Shown here piece by piece: positions 1-4,736 of a stretch of 6,804 nucleotides of DNA; within the stretch, counting starts at the first letter, position 1, and each line of letters begins with the position of its first letter. The DNA is taken from positions 1-6,804 of the forward strand of contig CALCRH010000238.1 of NCBI GenBank assembly GCA_937894515.1, in the 5' to 3' direction. Made by a program: the position numbers and the translations under genes. The DNA comes from an uncultured Clostridia bacterium (GTDB lineage Bacteria; Bacillota; Clostridia; Oscillospirales; Oscillospiraceae). The notes below the pieces were generated by a model. That model had not been told where the DNA came from and made no database searches. It worked only from the letters and a program-made list of their open reading frames with translations.

Positions 1-60
1 ACCGTTATCGTGGTGCTGATCCTGCTGGCGATCAAGGTGGTTTCGGAATTTTTTGTTTGA
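1..60 (+). CDS. C-terminal end of a membrane protein (5' truncated by window)
   Basis: Frame 1 is open from the window edge to a TGA at 58-60 and encodes about 19 residues, TVIVVLILLAIKVVSEFFV. This is a strongly hydrophobic stretch that looks like the last transmembrane helix of an integral membrane protein. The stop lies 12 bp before the ATG of the next gene, whose ribosome site sits in the gap, so the two are probably co-transcribed. Too little is present to name a family. Confidence 0.6.
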   Translation, partial: TVIVVLILLAIKVVSEFFV

Positions 61-72
61 AAGGGGAACAGT

Positions 73-693
73 ATGAACATTACAATCAATTCCCATAGCA
101 GTATTCGGGCGGCAGGGTCAAAGGTGTTATATTTTGATCCGTTTCAGATGCGCGAAGCACCCCATGACGGTGACATTCTCTTTATCACCCATGACCATTA
201 TGACCACTTTTCGCCGGAAGATATCACCAAGGCGGCCAAAGAAGACACCACCTTTGTGGTACCCCACACTTTGGCAGGAAAGCTCCCGGAAGACAAAACG
301 GTTATCCTGCAGCCCGGCGAAATCGTAGAAATACAGGGCATTCGGATCGAAGCCATCGCTGCTTATAATATCGAGAAAAAGTTCCACCCGAAAGAAAACG
401 GCTGGCTGGGGTATCGCGTGACCATGGACGGAGAAACGCTGTATGTCTGCGGTGATACCGATGCAACAGCTGAGGCCGGAGCAGTATCTTGCGATATTCT
501 GGCATTGCCTGTGGGAGGCACCTATACCATGAACGCTGCACAGGCGGCGGAGCTGGCAAAGGCAATACGCCCCAAACTGGCGCTGCCTACCCACTATGGC
601 AGTATCGTGGGCAGTAAAAGTGATGCCATGCAGTTCCGGCAGCTGGTAGGAGATACCATTCAGGTGGAGCTGCTGGTGGAAGATGCCAAATAA
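73..693 (+). CDS. MBL-fold metal-dependent hydrolase (UlaG-like)
   Basis: A 206-aa protein of the metallo-beta-lactamase superfamily, UlaG/'L-ascorbate lactonase-like' branch. The signature H-x-H-x-D-H is present as HDHYDH at residues 40-45. Other likely metal or active-site residues are His105 in HPKENGW, Asp128 in CGDTD and His174 in PTHYGS; the segment ALPVGGTYTM (about 144-153) is typical of this branch. There is no signal peptide, so it is expected to be cytoplasmic. The length is normal for the short single-domain members. The start is supported by AGGGGA at 62-67, five bases before the ATG. The physiological substrate of these stand-alone clostridial members is not known, and the UlaG label describes fold similarity, not proven lactonase activity. 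It follows a membrane-protein gene by 12 bp and ends in a bidirectional terminator. Confidence 0.9.
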   Translation: MNITINSHSSIRAAGSKVLYFDPFQMREAPHDGDILFITHDHYDHFSPEDITKAAKEDTTFVVPHTLAGKLPEDKTVILQPGEIVEIQGIRIEAIAAYNIEKKFHPKENGWLGYRVTMDGETLYVCGDTDATAEAGAVSCDILALPVGGTYTMNAAQAAELAKAIRPKLALPTHYGSIVGSKSDAMQFRQLVGDTIQVELLVEDAK

Positions 694-719
694 AAAAGAC
701 CGCAAAAGCGGTCTTTTTT
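692..719. terminator. Bidirectional intrinsic terminator between convergent genes
   Basis: Perfect inverted repeat: AAAAAAGACCGC (692-703), an AAAA loop (704-707) and GCGGTCTTTTTT (708-719). The GC-rich core is flanked by A and T tracts, so it can end transcription on both strands. It overlaps the stop codons of both the hydrolase gene (691-693, +) and the exporter gene (719-721, -). Confidence 0.92.
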
Positions 720-1042
720 TAGCTGTTGGAGCCTGTCAGTTTTAGGCCCACAATGCCCACCACGATCAGCAGGATAAAAATACCCTGCAGGGGAGTGAGC
801 TGTTCCTTGAAAAGAAGAATACCCAGCGCGGTAGTCCCCAGAATGCCGATACCTGTCCACACAGCATAGGCGGTACCAAGCGGCAGCTTGTTCAGCGCAG
901 CGGAGAGAAGCAGCAAACTGGCAATATACCCCACCACGGTGATAATACTGGGGATCAGATTGTGGAACCCGTCCGCATATTTCAGGGCGACAGCCCAGGT
1001 GATTTCAGCAAAACCTGCCAGAAGTAAAATCAACCAACTCAC
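719..1042 (-). CDS. sugE: Gdx/SugE-type SMR guanidinium exporter
   Basis: A four-helix small multidrug resistance family protein. It is closest in pattern to the Gdx (SugE) subtype, which forms a dual-topology dimer and exports guanidinium in exchange for protons. I chose the GTG at 1042 over the GTG at 1051. GAGGTG (1049-1054) sits six bases before it, and the resulting 107-aa protein puts the family's key residues at their standard positions: Glu13 (proton/substrate site), Trp16, Ser42, Tyr59, Trp62 and Lys101. The run GTAYAVWTGIG is the Gdx-like form of the helix-3 motif. The upstream 75-aa gene ends 10 bp before this start, so the two form an operon. No guanidine riboswitch precedes it: the inferred leader is only about 25 nt. 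A broader quaternary-ammonium specificity cannot be excluded from sequence alone. Confidence 0.9.
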   Translation of the reverse strand: MSWLILLLAGFAEITWAVALKYADGFHNLIPSIITVVGYIASLLLLSAALNKLPLGTAYAVWTGIGILGTTALGILLFKEQLTPLQGIFILLIVVGIVGLKLTGSNS

Positions 1043-1052
1043 AGATGTCACC

Positions 1053-1280
1053 TCAATTCAAATCCTGCAGCATCTGCAGCAGCTCCAGATCGGCGGGCTT
1101 GATGTGCAAACCGGCCTTTTTCATCTGGCCATCCGGATAGACAACAGAAATGGTGATGTCCGTGCCCTCCATGATTCCTTTTGCCTTTACGTCCTGCAAA
1201 AAGGCGGGAAACTGGGGGTGATTGCGGCAAAAGGCTTCCCATGCCTGCTTGCCCTTGAGCAGCATATCCAACTTGTTCAT
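1053..1280 (-). CDS. Small soluble protein of unknown function, operon partner of the exporter
   Basis: A 75-aa protein that I do not recognise as a named family. It is charged and soluble, with no signal peptide or membrane segment. The first half (about 1-36) looks helical, with LLKGKQAWEAFCRNHPQF. The middle (about 40-52) is beta-like, with TDITISVVYPDG, and the C-terminus (about 58-75) is a helix rich in Leu, Glu and Asp. It has one cysteine (Cys18). The start is supported by an AGAGG-type site eight or so bases before the ATG and by a promoter just upstream. It is the first gene of a two-gene operon with the Gdx exporter, so a role linked to that exporter is possible but unproven. Confidence 0.75.
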   Translation of the reverse strand: MNKLDMLLKGKQAWEAFCRNHPQFPAFLQDVKAKGIMEGTDITISVVYPDGQMKKAGLHIKPADLELLQMLQDLN

Positions 1281-1311
1281 CGTTCAACCTCTTTTTCTAT
1301 GATTTGCTATC

Positions 1312-1340
1312 AGCATACCATAGTGCCGGGGAAAAGTAAA
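1312..1340 (-). promoter_or_regulatory. Sigma-A type promoter for the 75-aa gene and exporter
   Basis: Read on the - strand: TTTACT (1335-1340), a 17-bp spacer, then TATGCT (1312-1317). The predicted start of transcription is near 1305, giving a leader of about 25 nt that holds little more than the ribosome site. Confidence 0.65.
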
Positions 1341-1369
1341 TTGCCTTTTCCGCGGCGCCATGCTATACT
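1341..1369 (+). promoter_or_regulatory. Sigma-A type promoter for the membrane protein and flavoprotein
   Basis: TTGCCT (1341-1346), a 17-bp spacer, then TATACT (1364-1369). Transcription would start near 1376, only a few bases before the GGAGGT ribosome site at 1380-1385. Its -35 box directly abuts the -35 box of the divergent promoter. Confidence 0.75.
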
Positions 1370-1392
1370 GAAACTGTCTGGAGGTGAGGGCA

Positions 1393-1914
1393 GTGAAACA
1401 AAACGCGAGGGAATTGGCACTTTGCGGTATGATGGCGGCGCTGGGCGTTGTGTTTTTGTGCCTGGGCGGTATGATCCCGCTTGCCGTTTATGCCTGCCCG
1501 ATCCTTGCCAGTGCTGTACTGCTGCCGGTGCGTGAGGACTGCCGCAAAAGCTACGGTTGGTGCTGCTATGGGGCTATCGCCATTCTGGGCCTTCTGCTGG
1601 GCCCGGATAAGGAGGCGTCTGCGCTGTTCCTGTTTCTGGGTTATTATCCGCTGATCCAGCCCAAACTGAATACCATCGGCAGCCCGGCATTGAGAATGCT
1701 ATGCAAGCTGGCTATTGCCGCCGCTGCCATCGGTACCATGTATGGAGTGCTGCTATATGTGTTCTGCCTTGCTGCGGTGGCAGAGGAGTTTGCACAGACT
1801 GCACCGTGGATGCTGTGGACGATGGCGGCCCTGGGTTTGCTGCTATTTGCGGTTTATGACATTTTAGTGCAGCGGTTTACCCGGATTTACCGGGCAAGAC
1901 GCAAAAGAAAATAG
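1393..1914 (+). CDS. Small multi-pass membrane protein of unknown function
   Basis: A 173-aa integral membrane protein. I chose the GTG at 1393 because GGAGGT (1380-1385) lies seven bases upstream; the GTG at 1384 lies within that ribosome site. Hydrophobic segments are at about 8-24, 27-46, 55-70, 76-89, 104-130 and 138-158, so five or six helices are likely. The tail (about 160-173) is strongly basic (RARRKRK), suggesting a cytoplasmic C-terminus. Short motifs include GGMIPLAVYACPIL in helix 2 and PDKEASALFLFLGYYPLIQPKL around 71-92. The size and helix pattern resemble ECF-transporter substrate-binding subunits, but I see no diagnostic motif, so no function is assigned. It is the first gene after a clear promoter, and its stop codon overlaps the AGGAGG site of the following flavoprotein gene. 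Confidence 0.8.
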   Translation: MKQNARELALCGMMAALGVVFLCLGGMIPLAVYACPILASAVLLPVREDCRKSYGWCCYGAIAILGLLLGPDKEASALFLFLGYYPLIQPKLNTIGSPALRMLCKLAIAAAAIGTMYGVLLYVFCLAAVAEEFAQTAPWMLWTMAALGLLLFAVYDILVQRFTRIYRARRKRK

Positions 1915-1925
1915 GAGGAAAAGGT

Positions 1926-2465
1926 ATGGGGAAGAAAGTGGTGGTCATTTCCACCAGTCTGCGGAAAAACAGCAACTCCGATGCGCTGGCCCGGGCATTT
2001 TGCCGCGGTGCGGAAGATGCCGGCAATGTGGTAGAGTACATATCCCTGCGCGGCAAGAAAATCGCTTTTTGTACCGGCTGTATGTGCTGTGCCAAAACCG
2101 GCGAGTGCGCGATAAAGGACGATGCGGTGGCGATTGAAAAGCAGGTAGCCGCTGCTGATGTGGTGGTCTGGGCCACGCCCATCTACTATTATGAGATGTG
2201 CGGCCAGATGAAGACGCTGATTGACCGCCTGAATCCCATGTATCCCAAAACCCTGCATTTTCGGGATGTGTATGTGCTGATGACCGCTCAGGAGAATGGT
2301 CCTGCCACCGCCAAAACCGCAGAAGCCGGTGTGCAGGCCTGGGTGGATAACTTCAAGCAGGCACGGTTTGCCGGCAGTCTGTTCTGCGGCGGTGTAGACG
2401 GCGAGGGTGAGATTGCAGGCAATCCCAAGCTGGATGAGGCGTATCAGATGGGCCGTGATTGCTAA
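1926..2465 (+). CDS. Flavodoxin-fold NAD(P)H-dependent oxidoreductase with a cysteine cluster motif
   Basis: A 179-aa protein of the NADPH-dependent FMN reductase / iron-sulfur flavoprotein-like group. VVVISTSLRKNSNSDAL (5-21) is the N-terminal strand and phosphate-binding loop for FMN. WATPIYYYEMCGQMKTLIDR (82-101) is the second flavin-binding region. Cys49, Cys52, Cys55 and Cys61 form a C-x2-C-x2-C-x5-C pattern, with an extra Cys54. In true iron-sulfur flavoproteins a similar motif holds a 4Fe-4S cluster, but many relatives keep the cysteines without a proven cluster. The protein is cytoplasmic and likely shuttles electrons from reduced pyridine nucleotide to an unknown acceptor. AGGAGG at 1913-1918, seven bases before the ATG, supports the start. 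It is the second gene of an operon with the membrane protein; no terminator is evident after it. Confidence 0.88.
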   Translation: MGKKVVVISTSLRKNSNSDALARAFCRGAEDAGNVVEYISLRGKKIAFCTGCMCCAKTGECAIKDDAVAIEKQVAAADVVVWATPIYYYEMCGQMKTLIDRLNPMYPKTLHFRDVYVLMTAQENGPATAKTAEAGVQAWVDNFKQARFAGSLFCGGVDGEGEIAGNPKLDEAYQMGRDC

Positions 2466-2471
2466 GAGGCA

Positions 2472-2500
2472 TTGACAAACGAAGGGAAAAATGTTATAAA
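2472..2500 (+). promoter_or_regulatory. Strong sigma-A promoter for the riboswitch-lipoprotein transcript
   Basis: TTGACA (2472-2477, a perfect -35 box), a 17-bp spacer, then TATAAA (2495-2500). The predicted transcription start is near 2507, one base before the first stem of the structured leader, which supports both calls. Confidence 0.85.
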
Positions 2501-2507
2501 TATTTCA

Positions 2508-2610
2508 ATCTATACCGTTGGAATGCGGCCAATCTCCGCAGCGGCGTCCTTGCCACCGTAAAGTCGGGACTTTCTGTATAGATAGTGAAGCGGCATCTCA
2601 GGGGCGGTGC
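2508..2610 (+). promoter_or_regulatory. Cobalamin-riboswitch-like structured leader
   Basis: The closing stem is a perfect 8-bp pairing, ATCTATAC (2508-2515) with GTATAGAT (2576-2583). Inside it are GGAA (2520-2523), a P4-like hairpin TGCGG/CCGCA (2524-2528 with 2536-2540), and a P5-like hairpin GCGG/CCGT (2541-2544 with 2556-2559). The P5 loop and stem contain GTCC-TT-GCCACCGT, close to the cobalamin consensus GTCC..GCCACTGT. AGTCGGGA (2562-2569) differs by one base from the B12-box core AGTCAGGA. Downstream, GCATC (2593-2597) pairs with GGTGC (2606-2610), presenting loop TCAGGGGC, whose AGGG can pair with TCCT (2547-2550) in the P5 loop as the family's kissing interaction. It is a short form lacking the large peripheral P6-P12 region. 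The gene it controls has a DUF4430 domain, a family often linked to cobalamin. Assignment is by eye. Confidence 0.75.
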
Positions 2611-2627
2611 GGCTCGTTTCCTATTTT

Positions 2628-2653
2628 GCCCCTCCTTGCGGAGGGCTTTTTTT
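2628..2653 (+). terminator. Riboswitch-controlled intrinsic terminator
   Basis: GCCCCTCC (2628-2635), a TTGC loop and GGAGGGC (2640-2646) form a stem with one bulged C, followed by seven T (2647-2653). The competing pairing AGGGGC (2600-2605) with GCCCCT (2628-2633) would form an antiterminator. Ligand-stabilised kissing of the AGGGGC loop with the riboswitch core would free the terminator, consistent with an OFF switch. Confidence 0.85.
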
Positions 2654-2693
2654 GTTGGAAAGCTCTGCGTATCAATCAATAGGAGGTAATAGC

Positions 2694-3113
2694 ATGAAGA
2701 AAATTTTAGCAATCCTTTTGGCGCTGGTGCTGGCCTTGAGCCTGTTTGCCTGCGGAAAACAGGCGGCACCCGGTGAAGGCGATGCGCCGGTGGTGAACGA
2801 TGGCGACGTGATCGGCGAGGGCAAGAACAGCTTTACGCTGGAGATCGTGGACGGGGACGGCAAAAAGATCACCGCCACGATTAAATGTGACGATACGATC
2901 GTGGGTGACGCGCTGCAGGCCTATGGCATTATCGCCGGCGAGGAAGCGGAGTACGGGCTGTATGTCAAGTCCGTCAACGGCATTACCGCCGACTATGACA
3001 AGGACGGTACCTACTGGTCGTTTTATATCAACGGCGAGTATGCTGTCACCGGTGTGGACATGACAGAGATCGAAACCGGTGCCACCTATACGCTGGCGGT
3101 GGAAACGATGTAA
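2694..3113 (+). CDS. DUF4430-domain lipoprotein, likely cobalamin-related
   Basis: A 139-aa secreted lipoprotein. The signal peptide MKKILAILLALVLALSLFAC ends in a lipobox with Cys20 as the lipidation site, so the mature protein is anchored to the outer face of the cell membrane. A short linker rich in Pro, Gly and Asp (about 24-42) precedes a DUF4430 domain at about 45-139. The family pattern is YWSFYINGEYAVTGVDMTEI (103-122), then a GATYTLAVE end. DUF4430 resembles the beta domain of transcobalamin-type proteins and is often found near cobalamin uptake genes. Together with the upstream riboswitch this suggests a surface cobalamin or corrinoid binding role, which is an inference. The ATG at 2694 has AGGAGG (2681-2686) seven bases upstream. 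No transporter genes are adjacent; the gene stands alone between the riboswitch and a terminator. Confidence 0.88.
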   Translation: MKKILAILLALVLALSLFACGKQAAPGEGDAPVVNDGDVIGEGKNSFTLEIVDGDGKKITATIKCDDTIVGDALQAYGIIAGEEAEYGLYVKSVNGITADYDKDGTYWSFYINGEYAVTGVDMTEIETGATYTLAVETM

Positions 3114-3116
3114 CAT

Positions 3117-3149
3117 AAAAAATACGCTCCCACAGGGAGCGTATTTTTT
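3117..3149. terminator. Bidirectional terminator hairpin, copy 1
   Basis: A perfect 15-bp inverted repeat with A and T tracts: AAAAAATACGCTCCC (3117-3131), loop ACA, GGGAGCGTATTTTTT (3135-3149). It begins three bases after the lipoprotein stop codon. An identical 33-nt copy lies at 3353-3385. Confidence 0.92.
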
Positions 3150-3193
3150 CAGCTTGTCAAAAAAGCCTCTGGCTTTTTTGACAAGCTGAAAAA
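3144..3193. repeat. Long perfect hairpin (18-23 bp stem)
   Basis: CAGCTTGTCAAAAAAGCC (3150-3167) pairs perfectly with GGCTTTTTTGACAAGCTG (3171-3188) across a TCT loop. Five further T-A pairs between the T run ending at 3149 and AAAAA (3189-3193) extend the stem to 23 bp. It uses the T tract of the adjacent terminator, so the two hairpins compete. Confidence 0.85.
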
Positions 3194-3254
3194 GCACAGC
3201 ATTTTGCATTCTGCAAAATGCGAAAAACGGCTGATTTCAGCCGTTTTTTGTGCT
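3193..3254. repeat. Nested hairpins enclosed by an outer stem
   Basis: AGCACA (3193-3198) pairs with TGTGCT (3249-3254). It encloses two hairpins: GCATTTTGCA/TGCAAAATGC (3199-3208 with 3212-3221) and AAAAACGGCTG/CAGCCGTTTTT (3223-3233 with 3238-3248). The second is followed by a T run and could itself work as a terminator on both strands. The whole forms a compact three-way junction. Confidence 0.75.
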
Positions 3255-3313
3255 ACTATTTCATTCGAGGCGGGCTTTTGCCCCCTCGAGCTCCCCCGCT
3301 ACTCTATCATTCG
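3252..3313. repeat. Hairpin flanked by a 16-bp imperfect direct repeat
   Basis: GCTACTATTTCATTCG (3252-3267) and GCTACTCTATCATTCG (3298-3313) agree at 14 of 16 positions. Between and overlapping them is a hairpin, CGAGG(C)GGGC (3266-3275) with GCCCCCTCG (3280-3288), with one bulged C and a TTTT loop. Its role is unknown. Confidence 0.6.
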
Positions 3314-3352
3314 TAAGCTTTCGCTTTTTGCTTCAAGTTTTTTGACAGTCTG

Positions 3353-3385
3353 AAAAAATACGCTCCCACAGGGAGCGTATTTTTT
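3353..3385. terminator. Bidirectional terminator hairpin, copy 2
   Basis: Identical base for base to the terminator at 3117-3149. On the - strand it ends the cell-wall operon; its last bases overlap the stop codon of the penicillin-binding protein (3384-3386). Confidence 0.92.
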
Positions 3386-4736
3386 ATTCGTCCATTTTGG
3401 CAACCGCCTGCTGTAAGACCCGCGAGGCAATCGAGCCGGCAACGCTGGCGCCGTTGCCGCCGTTTTCCACAAGCACTACAAAGGCCAAAGGGTGTTCGGT
3501 GTCGTCCAGAAATCCGGCAAACCAGGCATGGGGCTGTGCGCCGGTCTCCACCTCTGCCGTGCCGGATTTGGCGCAGATCTTCAGATCGCCGAAGTTGCTC
3601 TGCCCATAGGTGGCGGCCACGTTGTTGGCCATCATCTCCTTAAGTGTATGGCAGGTGGATTTGGAGAAGGCGGCATCGGCCTGCTTGCGCAGAGGTACCG
3701 GATGGGGCAGACCGTTGACGGAGCACTCCTTGTACAAAAGCCGCGGCAAAGCCGGCGCACCTTCTTTTGCAATGGAACCCATCAGCGTCATCAGCGTACA
3801 GGGGTTGACCATGTCGTGGTACTGTCCCACGCCGGACCAGCCCAGCTCGTAGCTTTCACCGATGGCAAAGCTGCCCTTGGCGGTGGTCAGTCCGCTGACG
3901 GAAATGGAATCCAACAGCCCCGCTTTCTCCGCGGAATCGCGCAGCGTTTCGCCGCCTAATTCCATGGCCAGCTGGGCGTACACGCAGTTACAGGAATTGG
4001 CAAAGGCACCGTAAAGATCCATCTCGTCATGGACATGGGGGCAGGTAATCGTGTCGTCACCGATCTGACAGCTGCCCTCGCAGAGGAAGGTGCGGTTCAG
4101 AATACCATTTAGCTTTTCCAGCGCCGCAGCGGTAGTGACCACCTTGAATACAGAGCCCGGCGTAAAGGTGGAACTGAGCAGACGGTTCATATACACCCCA
4201 TCATAGGCGGGATCGCCGTCCACAGTACCGGGTGGATTGACAGGGTCGTAGGCCGGCGCGGATACCATACACAGAACCTCGCCGGTCTGATAATTGTACA
4301 CGGCCACAACGCCCTTGTTGCCGGCCAGGAGACTGTACGCGGTCTCGTTCAGATCAGAGTCGATGGTGAGATAAATTTTGTTTCCGCCTCCGGTGGTGCC
4401 GAAAATCGGGCTGAAGCCCACCATACGGTCAGCAAAAGCTGCTCGTGCCGATGTGCCGATAAAACCGCTGCCGTCACCTACGGCATGGAGCGTTGAGATG
4501 CGGGTGATCCAGTCCTCGGCATAGCTGCCGGTTTCGGCGTCATAGAGTACGGTGCCGTTCCGATCCAGGATCTGCCCCATATTCAGCCGGCCATCGGTGT
4601 GGGTGTTGTCGTTGGCGGAGAAGGATGCCCAGGCACCTCCCTTGGCGGTATATTCCACACAGAACAGCACGATGCCGGCCACCAGACCCAACACAAGGAT
4701 CAGCACGAACAGCGTGCGGCGTTTGACTTGTTTCAT
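3384..4736 (-). CDS. Class B penicillin-binding protein (peptidoglycan D,D-transpeptidase)
   Basis: A 450-aa monofunctional transpeptidase that cross-links peptidoglycan stem peptides outside the membrane. A short basic cytoplasmic tail is followed by one membrane anchor at about 8-28. The region at about 50-130 is a short N-terminal pedestal domain, beginning near GQILDRNGTVLYD (54-66). The transpeptidase domain spans about 140-450. Its three active-site motifs are visible: S-x-x-K as Ser195-Val-Phe-Lys198 in TPGSVFK, S-x-N as Ser248-Cys-Asn250, and K-S/T-G as Lys390-Ser-Gly392 in AKSGTAE. At 450 aa it is smaller than classical PBP2 or PBP3, because the N-terminal region is short. Its ATG overlaps the stop of the upstream FHA-SEDS gene by 4 bp (ATGA) with no strong ribosome site, which points to translational coupling. 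It is probably the partner transpeptidase of that SEDS polymerase, like the RodA-PbpA pair of actinobacteria. Whether it serves elongation, division or sporulation cannot be told from sequence. Confidence 0.93.
   Translation of the reverse strand: MKQVKRRTLFVLILVLGLVAGIVLFCVEYTAKGGAWASFSANDNTHTDGRLNMGQILDRNGTVLYDAETGSYAEDWITRISTLHAVGDGSGFIGTSARAAFADRMVGFSPIFGTTGGGNKIYLTIDSDLNETAYSLLAGNKGVVAVYNYQTGEVLCMVSAPAYDPVNPPGTVDGDPAYDGVYMNRLLSSTFTPGSVFKVVTTAAALEKLNGILNRTFLCEGSCQIGDDTITCPHVHDEMDLYGAFANSCNCVYAQLAMELGGETLRDSAEKAGLLDSISVSGLTTAKGSFAIGESYELGWSGVGQYHDMVNPCTLMTLMGSIAKEGAPALPRLLYKECSVNGLPHPVPLRKQADAAFSKSTCHTLKEMMANNVAATYGQSNFGDLKICAKSGTAEVETGAQPHAWFAGFLDDTEHPLAFVVLVENGGNGASVAGSIASRVLQQAVAKMDE

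Larger units (their letters stand above)
3117..3385. repeat. Palindrome-rich intergenic element with imperfect terminal inverted repeats (MITE/REP-like)
   Basis: The ends of this 269-bp segment match as inverted repeats over about 48 bp. Each end has the 33-nt terminator palindrome at the outside; moving inward the left end reads CAGCTTGTCAAAAAA (3150-3164) and the reverse complement of the right end reads CAGACTGTCAAAAAA. The only differences are two bases and the orientation of the 3-nt hairpin loop. The interior is full of hairpins and has no open reading frame of note. The segment lies exactly between the stop codons of two convergent genes. No convincing target-site duplication is visible. 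It could be a miniature transposable element, a REP-type repeat, or a local duplication of a terminator. Confidence 0.6.

Noticed and set aside
1281..1311. Guanidine riboswitch ahead of the exporter operon
   Set aside because: The inferred leader is only about 25 nt, too short for any known guanidine aptamer.
888..1535. 215-aa + strand open frame across the exporter operon and promoters
   Set aside because: It spans two divergent promoters and is antisense to the well-supported SMR exporter.
2607..2693. 29-codon N-terminal extension of the lipoprotein
   Set aside because: It would begin within the riboswitch and cross the terminator; the ATG at 2694 has AGGAGG and starts a perfect lipoprotein signal peptide.
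2706..3209. 167-aa - strand open frame across the lipoprotein and its terminator
   Set aside because: It runs through a terminator hairpin and lies antisense to a gene with a signal peptide, lipobox and DUF4430 motifs.
3252..3313. CRISPR-like repeat pair
   Set aside because: There are only two imperfect 16-bp copies, no regular array and no cas genes nearby.
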